The notes under the pieces were generated by a model. That model saw nothing but the letters and a program-made list of their open reading frames with translations. It was not told the origin of the DNA and searched no databases. Of a stretch of 44,989 nt of DNA, positions 23,567-30,702 are shown piece by piece. Each line of letters opens with the position of its first letter. Positions within the stretch are counted from its first letter, which is position 1. The translations under genes and the position numbers were made by a program. Source of the DNA: Lachnospiraceae bacterium (GTDB lineage: Bacteria > Bacillota > Clostridia > Lachnospirales > Lachnospiraceae); contig JAFXGR010000080.1 in NCBI GenBank assembly GCA_017520155.1, forward strand, positions 1 through 44,989, written 5' to 3'.

Positions 23567-24415
23567 ATGAGTTTAGCAGACCAGATTTTTATTGATATGT
23601 GTAAGGATATTTTAAATAATGGTACCAGTACCCAGGGAGAAAAGGTAAGACCTAAATGGCCTGACGGAACCAGTGCCTATACCATTAAAAAATTTGGTGT
23701 GGTAAACCGTTATGATTTATCAAAAGAGTTTCCCTTACTTACCCTAAGAAGAACTGCCCTTAAATCAGCTACTGATGAAATGCTTTGGATTTGGCAGCAA
23801 AAGTCTAATAATATCAAGGATCTTCACAGCCACATTTGGGATGAATGGGCAGATGAAAACGGCTCCATCGGAAAGGCCTATGGTTATCAGCTGGGAGTAA
23901 AACATCAGTATAAGGAAGGGATGATGGATCAGGTAGATCGTGTGATCTACGATTTAAAAAATAATCCCTTCAGCAGAAGAATTATGACCAATATATATGT
24001 GCATCAGGATCTTCATGAGATGAATCTTTATCCTTGTGCTTACAGCATGACTTTTAATGTAACCCAAAGAGAGGGAGAAGACAAATTGACGTTAAATGCG
24101 GTGCTTAATCAGCGTTCTCAAGATGTTTTGGCTGCAAATAACTGGAATGTGGTTCAATATTCCGTTCTTCTTCACATGTTGGCACAAGTATGTGATATGC
24201 AGGTGGGTGAGCTGGTACATGTAATTGCAGATGCTCATATTTATGACAGGCATATTCCTATTATTGAAGAACTGATTACAAGAACTCCTTATGATGCACC
24301 GAAATTTACCTTAAATCCGGAGATTAAGGATTTCTATCACTTTACCAGACATGATGTATCAGTAGAAAATTATATAACAGGAGAACAAATCAAAGATATT
24401 CCTATTGCAATTTAG
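23567..24415 (+). CDS. thyA: Thymidylate synthase
   Basis: A 282-residue enzyme that methylates dUMP to dTMP using methylene-tetrahydrofolate. The catalytic cysteine is Cys157 in LYPCAYSMTF. Other conserved parts are WIWQQKSNNIKDL, IGKAYGYQLG, FSRRIMT and the dUMP-binding end region DAHIYDRHIP. The stretch after the conserved NQRSQD reads VLAANNWNVVQY in place of the common LGLPFN motif; the asparagine and tyrosine are retained. I recall this variant from a clostridial subgroup of ThyA. The dihydrofolate reductase gene follows after 62 bases, the usual pairing because ThyA converts methylene-tetrahydrofolate to dihydrofolate. Confidence 0.96.
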   Translation: MSLADQIFIDMCKDILNNGTSTQGEKVRPKWPDGTSAYTIKKFGVVNRYDLSKEFPLLTLRRTALKSATDEMLWIWQQKSNNIKDLHSHIWDEWADENGSIGKAYGYQLGVKHQYKEGMMDQVDRVIYDLKNNPFSRRIMTNIYVHQDLHEMNLYPCAYSMTFNVTQREGEDKLTLNAVLNQRSQDVLAANNWNVVQYSVLLHMLAQVCDMQVGELVHVIADAHIYDRHIPIIEELITRTPYDAPKFTLNPEIKDFYHFTRHDVSVENYITGEQIKDIPIAI

Positions 24416-24477
24416 TGGTAGTAGGAAGTGGGGCTTGAAGTGTTACATTTAGTAGGATGAAAGTGAGGAAATAAACC

Positions 24478-24969
24478 ATGAATATGATAGTGGCAGTGGA
24501 TGAACACTGGGGAATAGGGAATAAAAATGAGCTGTTAATTCGCATTCCCGCAGATATGAAGCTGTTTCGGGAGGAAACCACAGGAAAGGTAGTGGTACTG
24601 GGAAGAAAAACTTTGGAAACCTTTCCCGGTGGATTGCCCTTAAAAAACAGAAAGAATATTATCCTTTCTTCCAAAAAAGATTTTCAGGTAAAGGATGCAC
24701 AGGTGGTTCATTCTCTGGAAGAACTTTTGGAGGAACTGAAAAATTATGAAGAAGAAGAAATCTATATTATCGGTGGTGAAAGTGTTTACAGAATGATGCT
24801 TGATTACTGCAAAAAGATTCATGTGACGAAAATAGACCGTACTTATGAGGCAGATGCCTTTTTCCCTAATCTGGATGAAAAAAAGGAATGGAAGGTAACG
24901 GTAGAGTCTGAGGAGCAAAGTTATTTTGATACCACCTATCGATTTGTACAGTATGAAAGAACTATATAG
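24478..24969 (+). CDS. folA: Dihydrofolate reductase
   Basis: A 163-residue cytosolic enzyme that regenerates tetrahydrofolate with NADPH. It opens with MIVAVDEHWGIGNKNELLIRIP, has the catalytic acidic residue in PADMKLFREET, the cofactor-site motif VVLGRKTLETFPGGLPLKNRKN, and IYIIGGESVYRMMLDYCKKIHVTKI. Length and motif order fit chromosomal DHFR. It directly follows thyA, preceded by a GTGAGGA-type ribosome site, and ends in a bidirectional terminator shared with yerC on the other strand. Nothing indicates a trimethoprim-resistance variant, and sequence alone would not settle that. Confidence 0.95.
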   Translation: MNMIVAVDEHWGIGNKNELLIRIPADMKLFREETTGKVVVLGRKTLETFPGGLPLKNRKNIILSSKKDFQVKDAQVVHSLEELLEELKNYEEEEIYIIGGESVYRMMLDYCKKIHVTKIDRTYEADAFFPNLDEKKEWKVTVESEEQSYFDTTYRFVQYERTI

Positions 24970-24981
24970 TAGCAGATAAAG

Positions 24982-25012
24982 AAAAAGGACATCTAAATAA
25001 GGTGTCCTTTTT
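24982..25012. terminator. Bidirectional terminator between folA and yerC
   Basis: AAAAAGGACA (24982-24991) pairs perfectly with TGTCCTTTTT (25003-25012) around an 11-base loop. It is 12 bases after the folA stop and 7 bases beyond the yerC stop on the other strand. Confidence 0.88.
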
Positions 25013-25019
25013 TATCTAT

Positions 25020-25316
25020 TTACTCTTCTTTTTTGCAGATACGGGAAAATACCAAATCATAGCCATCATTACCGTAATTTAAGGAACGGTTTACACGGCT
25101 GATGGTAGCAGTGGAAGCACCGGTTCTTTCTGCGATTTCCAAGTAAGTTTTATGATCTTTCAACATATAGGCAACTTCAAAACGCTGAGATAAGGATAAG
25201 AGCTCGTTTACAGTACATAAATCCTCAAAAAAATCATAGCATTCTGTTTTATCTTTAAGTTGTAATATTGCTTCAAATAAAAAATCAACAGCTTCTGTTT
25301 TAATCTTCTTGTTCAC
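25020..25316 (-). CDS. yerC: YerC/YecD family TrpR-like regulator
   Basis: A 98-residue helical DNA-binding protein. The stretch EDLCTVNELLSLSQRFEVAYML followed by KTYLEIAERTGASTATISRVNRSL is the YerC/YecD version of the TrpR fold, with the helix-turn-helix at about 58-80. The target and effector are not known for most members, and no trp genes occur here. The start is GTG at 25316, chosen because AGGAGG lies 8 bases upstream and no in-frame ATG is better placed. It converges on folA with a shared terminator. Confidence 0.93.
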   Translation of the reverse strand: MNKKIKTEAVDFLFEAILQLKDKTECYDFFEDLCTVNELLSLSQRFEVAYMLKDHKTYLEIAERTGASTATISRVNRSLNYGNDGYDLVFSRICKKEE

Positions 25317-25464
25317 CTTTAATCCTCCTCGAAATATAATATCATCTTTTAAGAGTTTAACATACTAAAGTTTTAAAGTAAAGAAGAATTTTTCTCGGAT
25401 GAGCCAACTATTAAGATTTTTTACAATTTAAGTAAGCAGTTTTTATCAAGGTATAAGTAAGGGA

Positions 25465-25493
25465 TTGATATGTAGTATTCAATACTATATAAT
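25465..25493 (+). promoter_or_regulatory. Consensus promoter with palindromic spacer (DUF1836 gene)
   Basis: TTGATA (25465-25470), a 17-base spacer and TATAAT (25488-25493). The spacer contains the perfect palindrome TAGTATT C AATACTA (25473-25487), which abuts the -10 box. Such placement is typical of an operator that a dimeric regulator could use to control this promoter. Confidence 0.8.
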
Positions 25494-25526
25494 GTAATAT
25501 AAAAGCAGTAATATGGAGGAAGCAGA

Positions 25527-26126
25527 ATGAAAAAAAGCATGGATCAGTTATTAGCTGAAATCATGGAAAAAGTAGATCAATTGACTTATGTAAGGCCGGA
25601 GGAAATTCCTTCTGTTGATTTATATATGGATCAGGTTTTGACCTTTATTAATGAAAGAATGGTACATTTAATTCGCTCCCCAAAAGAGGATAAGATATTA
25701 ACAAAAACTATGGTTAATAACTATACTAAGTCAGAACTTTTGCCTGCTCCCAATAAAAAAAAGTATTCCAAAGATCATATTCTGTTTCTATTGCTCATTT
25801 ATTATTTTAAGGGTGTACTGTCCATTTCGGATACAGGAACTATTTTAGAAAAAATTTCCAGTGACTATTTTAATGCGAAACCGGATTTTGATTTAGAAGA
25901 TATTTATAAAGAAGTATTTTCGTTGGAAGAAAGGCAAATAGAAATTTTAAGAAAGGATATACTTGATAAATTTCAGATTGCAGAAGAAACCTTTCAGGAT
26001 GCTCCTGAGGAAGGGCAGGAATACTTAAAGACATTTTCTTTCATTTGTCTTTTGTGCTTTGATGTTTATGTAAAAAAAATGCTGATTGAAAAATTAGTAG
26101 ATGGAATTTCAGATACAGAAAAATAG
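25527..26126 (+). CDS. DUF1836 family putative regulator
   Basis: A 199-residue protein with the DUF1836 pattern: LTKTMVNNYTKSELLPAPNKKKYSKDHI in the N-terminal third, then LLLIYYFKGVLSISDTGTIL, and a helical, acidic remainder. The first region resembles a winged helix-turn-helix of the MerR kind, in which VNNYTK aligns with the recognition helix and KKYSKDHI with the wing, so DNA binding is likely but not shown for this family in what I can see. A GGAGG box precedes the ATG. Its promoter contains a perfect 7-1-7 palindrome between the -35 and -10 boxes, suggesting self-regulation. A 39-codon membrane ORF without a normal start follows in the same frame. Confidence 0.87.
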   Translation: MKKSMDQLLAEIMEKVDQLTYVRPEEIPSVDLYMDQVLTFINERMVHLIRSPKEDKILTKTMVNNYTKSELLPAPNKKKYSKDHILFLLLIYYFKGVLSISDTGTILEKISSDYFNAKPDFDLEDIYKEVFSLEERQIEILRKDILDKFQIAEETFQDAPEEGQEYLKTFSFICLLCFDVYVKKMLIEKLVDGISDTEK

Positions 26127-26162
26127 AAAAAAAGTAGAAGCTGTTGCCAAAAAGGAAATAAC

Positions 26163-26282
26163 ATAAAAACAGGTAAAATAAAAGAAAATCATTATCTGTG
26201 GTATATATTAGCAGGAATTATCCTTGGAAGCGGTATTATGGCAGTAATACTTTATAAGAATAAAACAAAAGAAGAAGCATAA
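26163..26282 (+). pseudogene. Small single-span membrane ORF lacking a standard start codon
   Basis: From ATA at 26163 a 39-codon frame ends at TAA 26280-26282. It encodes a charged start (KTGKIKENHY), one hydrophobic segment (LWYILAGIILGSGIMAVILY) and the basic/acidic tail KNKTKEEA, a normal layout for a small membrane protein. AAAGGA stands 6 bases before the ATA, where a start codon would be expected. No ATG, GTG or TTG is in frame between the DUF1836 stop (26126) and the membrane segment. Either ATG has mutated to ATA and the gene is dead, or a rare ATA start is used. Confidence 0.5.
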
Positions 26283-26331
26283 AAGACATAAACAGCAGAA
26301 AAATTTTATATGCTTTATAATTAAAACAAGA

Positions 26332-26380
26332 AAGAGTGTATTTACAGGATGTTCATCTTCTGTAGATACACTCTTTTTTT
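26332..26380. terminator. Strong terminator between the small ORF and the PepSY gene
   Basis: AAGAGTGTATTTACAG (26332-26347) pairs with CTGTAGATACACTCTT (26360-26375) with one G-U type position, followed by a T run on the plus strand. On the minus strand the sequence past the stem is only moderately T-rich, so it may also stop the PepSY transcript. Confidence 0.88.
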
Positions 26381-26413
26381 AGAAGGATTTGGGTTTGTTA
26401 GAGATAGAGTAAG

Positions 26414-27208
26414 TTAATCGTAAATAGATTCCTGGTCCCAGTCAGTAATATTACCGGAGGCAGCATCAATTTCAAATTCGTACTCCATCTGATTGTAAAT
26501 AATTTTTCCTTCGTAAGTTAATCTTCCGTCGTCATAATCTTCTTTAATGCGAATATGGTCAGCGGTAGCTCCGGGAACCTTGGAAAGAGCAATCTGTTTT
26601 GCAGCCTCAAGAGAGGTTACTCCAACAGTGCCTGAAGGTTGATGGGAAGGAGCTTGCTCTTTTATAGGCTGTTGCTGTACAGACTGCTCCTGAAGGGGCT
26701 GCTGTTCCGCTTTCGGCTGAGGTTTTTCTTCCTGCTGTTTCTCCTGGGAAACAGGAGTTTTGGAGGTGTCAGAGTTATTCTGAAAAGCAGGAGGAATAAA
26801 CTCATATTCCATATCGGTATCAAAGCCTAAAATATTTCCGCTTACCGCATCAATTTCATAATCATATTCCTTATCAACGGCATAAAATTCTACATCATAG
26901 ACTACTCTGCCATCATCCCGGTCTAAATGACTTTTGGAAAAAAGTAAATTAGCGGAAGATACTTTGGCGTGCTCCAGAGCAATTTCAAGAGCTCTTGTTT
27001 CCCCAATATAATTTTCTGTTTGGATTTCAGTTGTTTGGCCGGACTGCTCCATGGAGGGAAGGCTGTCAGGATTTACTAAAGTTTGGTTTACATTCTTTGG
27101 AGGCTGCTTTTGAGAAACTCCTTCCTTACCGTGAGAAAGAAGGTTGCAGGCCTCCAAAACTACAGTAAGACCAATAAGCGCCAGTAAAATGATAGTACGT
27201 TTTTTCAT
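26414..27208 (-). CDS. PepSY-domain lipoprotein
   Basis: A 264-residue probable lipoprotein. A hydrophobic signal ends in LEAC with Cys21; glutamate at -2 is unusual for a lipobox. Two PepSY domains flank a Gln/Pro/Lys-rich linker (about 135-185). Both domains have the family ending: one reads VVYDVEFYAVDKEYDYEIDA plus SGNILGFD, the other KIIYNQMEYEFEIDA plus SGNITDWD. PepSY domains are thought to inhibit or modulate extracellular proteases or sense envelope state. The start at 27208 is preferred over 27217 because GGAG lies 9 bases before it. It lies downstream of an OmpR-type two-component pair, and tandem 11-bp repeats upstream suggest control by that regulator. Confidence 0.87.
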   Translation of the reverse strand: MKKRTIILLALIGLTVVLEACNLLSHGKEGVSQKQPPKNVNQTLVNPDSLPSMEQSGQTTEIQTENYIGETRALEIALEHAKVSSANLLFSKSHLDRDDGRVVYDVEFYAVDKEYDYEIDAVSGNILGFDTDMEYEFIPPAFQNNSDTSKTPVSQEKQQEEKPQPKAEQQPLQEQSVQQQPIKEQAPSHQPSGTVGVTSLEAAKQIALSKVPGATADHIRIKEDYDDGRLTYEGKIIYNQMEYEFEIDAASGNITDWDQESIYD

Positions 27209-27277
27209 GATAAACATCTCCTTTATTTTCTGTGTTAAATATTAGTGTTTTCTTGTTGATAGACTGATCATAAGTCA

Positions 27278-27299
27278 GAAAGATTAAAGAAAGATTAAA
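27278..27299. promoter_or_regulatory. Tandem 11-bp direct repeat upstream of the PepSY gene
   Basis: GAAAGATTAAA occurs twice head-to-tail with no gap (27278-27288 and 27289-27299), 70 to 91 bases before the PepSY start. Direct repeats with an 11-base period are the usual binding pattern of OmpR/PhoB-type regulators, and one is encoded at 28663-29334. Nearby, GACT and AGTC arms (27262-27276) form a short inverted repeat. Binding is inferred. Confidence 0.5.
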
Positions 27300-27301
27300 A
27301 A

Positions 27302-28660
27302 TTAATTTTTTTTCGGAAGAGTTATTTTAAACTGGCTTCCTTCATGAAGTATGCTTTTTACCTCTATGGTTCCACCATGCAGCTGTACAATTTGTTTACA
27401 AAAAGAAAGCCCCAGACCGCTTCCACCGTGGTGGGATTTGTTACGGGAAGAATCTGCCTGATAAAAACGATCCCATATTCGGGGTAAATCTTCCTGAGAA
27501 ATTCCCCTACCATCATCCTTTATTATTACCTCCAGATAATCCTTATATGAAAAAAGAGAAATCCAGATATTTCCATTCTCCTTTCCGTAGGTAATCGCAT
27601 TTTGGATTAGGTTGGTAAATAGACGTATCAGCATATGTTCATCTCCGGAATAGGAAGAAGAGGAAGGTAATTCTTTATGAATCACAATCTTTTTTTCCAA
27701 GGAAGTCTGCTCTAATGAATCTGCAACAAAAGAAAGAAGCTGTGAGAGACAAAGAGTCTGTGGATGGAGAGTTTCCTGTCCTTGTTCCATACGGGAAAGA
27801 GATAATAACTGAGAAGTAAGAGAGGACATAATAGAGGCTTGGCGTAAAATAACCTCTAGGGAATCTGTTTTTTCTAAAGAGCTTGTGTCTTCTCTTAGTC
27901 CATATTCACATTCTGCCCGTATTACACTGATAGGAGTACGCAGCTCATGGGAAACATCGGAGGTAAAGGCTTTTTCTCGCTGAAAGGACTGCTCAAGCCG
28001 TTCCATCATGTGATCGAAGGTTTGGGCCAATTGGTGTACCTCATCCTTTTTGGAAGGAAGATTAATTCGTTTGGAAAGATCATTTCCACAGCTGATTTGA
28101 GAAGAAAGTCTATTCAAATGTTCCAAAGGAAGCAAATTTCTTTTTATGATATGATACCCGCTGAGAGAAACTACAAGAACAAAAAAGGGGAGAAAAATAA
28201 CACAGGCCTTAAGAATAGTCACCATCCATCCCTCTTTTCCGGTTTGTGAGGTAATACCCCGAATCCAGATAGGACCGTAACCGTTTAAAACAAACTGATT
28301 ATCATAAATTTTCCAGTTAGTATAAAAGTCATATTCCTCCTGAAGATAATCCATGGCCAGATAGGCGGAGCCATTGTAATAGGAAGGAAGATCTCCATAG
28401 AGGAAATTTCCCTTTTCATCATAAACTGATAAATATACACCCTTTTCTAGTCCCAAAAGATGAAAATCAGGATCAAAGGTAAGTTCTCCGGAAACAAGAG
28501 AAACTTCTTTAAAGCTTCGATTAACGGTATTCTTCAACTGTTGGTCAACACCGGAGAAAATTTTTGAAGCAGAAAAATATAATAGTAAGCTAAAGGATAT
28601 CCCTACCAGTAAAACCATAAAAAGAGAATACCACAGAGTAATTTTTAATTTAACAGACAT
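27302..28660 (-). CDS. Sensor histidine kinase (OmpR-partner type)
   Basis: A 452-residue membrane kinase. Membrane segments at about 9-29 and 150-172 enclose an extracytoplasmic region, followed by a HAMP linker, the dimerisation domain with FTSDVSHELRTPISVIRAE (phosphoacceptor His238), and an ATPase domain with NLIQNAITYG, DDGRGIS, RFYQADSSRN and GGSGLGLSFCKQIV. It is the classical HisKA type and differs from the YesM-type kinase at the window start. The start lies 2 bases after the stop of the response regulator, so the two are translated together. The signal is unknown; the PepSY lipoprotein downstream may take part in sensing at the membrane. Confidence 0.95.
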   Translation of the reverse strand: MSVKLKITLWYSLFMVLLVGISFSLLLYFSASKIFSGVDQQLKNTVNRSFKEVSLVSGELTFDPDFHLLGLEKGVYLSVYDEKGNFLYGDLPSYYNGSAYLAMDYLQEEYDFYTNWKIYDNQFVLNGYGPIWIRGITSQTGKEGWMVTILKACVIFLPFFVLVVSLSGYHIIKRNLLPLEHLNRLSSQISCGNDLSKRINLPSKKDEVHQLAQTFDHMMERLEQSFQREKAFTSDVSHELRTPISVIRAECEYGLREDTSSLEKTDSLEVILRQASIMSSLTSQLLSLSRMEQGQETLHPQTLCLSQLLSFVADSLEQTSLEKKIVIHKELPSSSSYSGDEHMLIRLFTNLIQNAITYGKENGNIWISLFSYKDYLEVIIKDDGRGISQEDLPRIWDRFYQADSSRNKSHHGGSGLGLSFCKQIVQLHGGTIEVKSILHEGSQFKITLPKKN

Positions 28661-28662
28661 AC

Positions 28663-29334
28663 TTACTCCTCCTTTAAGACATAGCCCACACCCCGGACAG
28701 TATGAATCAGTTTGGGAGTAAAGGTATCATCAATCTTTTTTCGTAAATAACGAATATACACATCAATAACATTGGAACCCCCTTCATAATCGTAATTCCA
28801 AATATGCTGCTCTATTTTATCACGACTTAACACAATTCCGGGATTTCGGATCATATATTCCAAAATAGAAAACTCTTTGGAAGAGAGTATAATTTCAACA
28901 TCATTGCGAAAAACCCGATGGGCACCAATATCTACCTTTAAGTTGGATAAGGTAAAACAGGTATCTGTATTTTGTGCGGGAGTTCGAAGTAAAACCCGGA
29001 GACGGGCAAGTAATTCTTTAAAAGCAAAGGGTTTTACCAGATAATCATTGGCACCGCTGTCAAGTCCCATAACCCGATCATCTACAGAATCTCTGGCAGT
29101 GAGAAATAAAACAGGTACCGTTAATCCTTTTTTTCTTATCCGGGAAAGTACCTCCAGGCCGGATAGACCGGGCATCATAATATCCAGTATGGCAGCATCA
29201 TACTCTGTACTGGTTAAAAAATATAAAGCATCGTCACCGCAAAAGCAGGAGTCAACACTGTATCCTTCCTTCTTCAAGGTTTTGGTAAGAATGGAATTTA
29301 AATCTTTTTCATCTTCCGCAATAAGAATTCGCAT
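28663..29334 (-). CDS. OmpR/PhoB family response regulator
   Basis: A 223-residue two-domain regulator. The receiver domain has acidic residues at 7-8, the phosphorylation site Asp51 in AILDIMMPG, and Lys in LVKPFAFKELLARL. The C-terminal winged helix has SSKEFSILEYMIRNPGIVLSRDKI and the ending VIDVYIRYLRKKI with the TVRGVGYVL wing. It is first gene of a three-gene minus-strand group (regulator, kinase, PepSY lipoprotein). A GGAGG box precedes the ATG, and an extended -10 promoter lies about 50 bases upstream. The tandem 11-bp repeats before the PepSY gene are a candidate target. Confidence 0.95.
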   Translation of the reverse strand: MRILIAEDEKDLNSILTKTLKKEGYSVDSCFCGDDALYFLTSTEYDAAILDIMMPGLSGLEVLSRIRKKGLTVPVLFLTARDSVDDRVMGLDSGANDYLVKPFAFKELLARLRVLLRTPAQNTDTCFTLSNLKVDIGAHRVFRNDVEIILSSKEFSILEYMIRNPGIVLSRDKIEQHIWNYDYEGGSNVIDVYIRYLRKKIDDTFTPKLIHTVRGVGYVLKEE

Positions 29335-29383
29335 AAGAGCAGCACCTCCTATTATTGTTCTATAGAGAAATTCTGTTTACCCT

Positions 29384-29392
29384 ATTGTACCA
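29384..29392 (-). promoter_or_regulatory. Extended -10 promoter of the two-component operon
   Basis: On the minus strand TGGTACAAT (TGn plus TACAAT) lies about 50 bases before the response regulator start. No convincing -35 box is present at 17 bases, consistent with an extended -10 or activated promoter. Confidence 0.45.
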
Positions 29393-29591
29393 CTGTGTAA
29401 ATAAATAAGATACCGTAAAGTAAAAGATGTAGAAATGTGCCATAAGTATAAATCGCTCCTGTACACACTGTTCAAATTTCATGATAGACTGTTTCTCTTG
29501 TCTTATCATTTACCGGTCAAAAAAGAAGGGCATACACATTTTGAGAAAGCAGGCGTATTATATAGCATCAGATTTTTTAGGAGGATATACA

Positions 29592-30572
29592 ATGAAGAAA
29601 AAGTGGATAGGATTTTTGTGTGTTTTTTCTGCACTGCTGATGCTTAGTGGCTGTAAGGAGACAAAAACAGCAACAGAAAAAATTGTGTTAAATGAAGTGG
29701 CTCATTCTGTTTTTTATGCTCCTTTATACACAGCGATAGAGCAGGGGTATTTTAAAGAACAGGGGTTGGAGATTACGTTAGTTACGGGATTTGGAGCGGA
29801 TAAAACTATGACTGCCCTGTTGTCGGATGAAGCAGATATTGGCTTTATGGGGCCGGAATCTACTATATACACCTATCAGGGAGGAATGGAAGATTACGCA
29901 GTTAATTTTGCACAGTTAACCCAAAGAGCCGGAAATTTTGTGGTAGGAAGACAAAAGGAGGATAGTTTTTCCTTTAAAAATCTTAAAGGAAAGACTGTGC
30001 TGGCAGGAAGAGCAGGGGGAATGCCTCAGATGATTTTTGAATATGTATTAAAGAAGCATGGTCTAAATCCTAAAACAGATTTAATTATGGATCAGAGTAT
30101 TGATTTTGGTTCTACGGCAGCAGCATTTTCGGGGGGACAGGGAGAATATACTATAGAGTTTGAACCCCATGCCACGGCCTTGGAAGAAAAAGGAGACGGT
30201 TATGTTCTGGCTTCTTTGGGAGAAGAGTCAGGGTATGTTCCCTACACCGCATTTTGTGCAAAAAAAAGCTATTTGGAGGAAAATCCTGAAAAGATAGAAA
30301 AATTTGTTGCAGGATTAAAAAAAGGGGTAGACTATGTAGTAAATCATACAGCGAAAGAAGTAGCGGAGGTGATAAAACCTCAGTTTGAAGAAATGGAAGA
30401 AATAGCTTTGGAAAAAATAATTGAACGCTATCAAGGTCAGGATACCTGGAAAGAGGATTTAATCTTTTCGGAAGAAGGATTTGATTTATTGCAGGCTATT
30501 TTAATGGATGCGGGAGTTGTGGAAGAGAAAGCTTCTTATGAGGATTTAGTAAACACAGCCTTTACTCCTTAG
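29592..30572 (+). CDS. NMT1/SsuA-type ABC substrate-binding lipoprotein
   Basis: A 326-residue solute-binding lipoprotein with lipobox LSGC (Cys21). The mature part begins with IVLNEVAHSVFYAPLYTAIEQGYFKEQGLEITL, the pattern of the SsuA/TauA/ThiY group that binds sulfonates, nitrate or thiamine precursors, followed by GADKTMTALLSDEADIGFMGPESTIYTYQ. The start at 29592 is used because TAGGAGG lies just before it and the signal peptide begins there; upstream in-frame codons to 29481 have no ribosome site. Its permease and ATPase are not in the window: the next gene encodes an SPFH protein with its own promoter. The ligand cannot be inferred with confidence. Confidence 0.9.
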   Translation: MKKKWIGFLCVFSALLMLSGCKETKTATEKIVLNEVAHSVFYAPLYTAIEQGYFKEQGLEITLVTGFGADKTMTALLSDEADIGFMGPESTIYTYQGGMEDYAVNFAQLTQRAGNFVVGRQKEDSFSFKNLKGKTVLAGRAGGMPQMIFEYVLKKHGLNPKTDLIMDQSIDFGSTAAAFSGGQGEYTIEFEPHATALEEKGDGYVLASLGEESGYVPYTAFCAKKSYLEENPEKIEKFVAGLKKGVDYVVNHTAKEVAEVIKPQFEEMEEIALEKIIERYQGQDTWKEDLIFSEEGFDLLQAILMDAGVVEEKASYEDLVNTAFTP

Positions 30573-30600
30573 AAAAGAAAAAGAAAAATAAGAAGAAGCC

Positions 30601-30629
30601 TTTTTTCTTAAAATAATTCATGTTATAAT
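30601..30629 (+). promoter_or_regulatory. Extended -10 promoter of the SPFH gene
   Basis: TGTTATAAT (TGn plus a perfect TATAAT at 30624-30629) with a T-rich stretch at the -35 position (30601-30606) lies about 75 bases before the SPFH start. A second TATAAT at 30657-30662 lacks a -35 box. Confidence 0.55.
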
Positions 30630-30702
30630 AAACCAAATCTCTTATTTTAGGTACAGTATAATAAGAAAGTGAAAAAATAGGATAAAATACAGGAGGATAG
30701 TT

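Noticed and set aside
24985-25010. Repeated hairpins with A/T runs as possible mobile repeats
   Set aside because: The hairpins at 18541, 24982, 31708, 34644 and 39334 have different stem sequences and lie directly after stop codons, so they are ordinary terminators.
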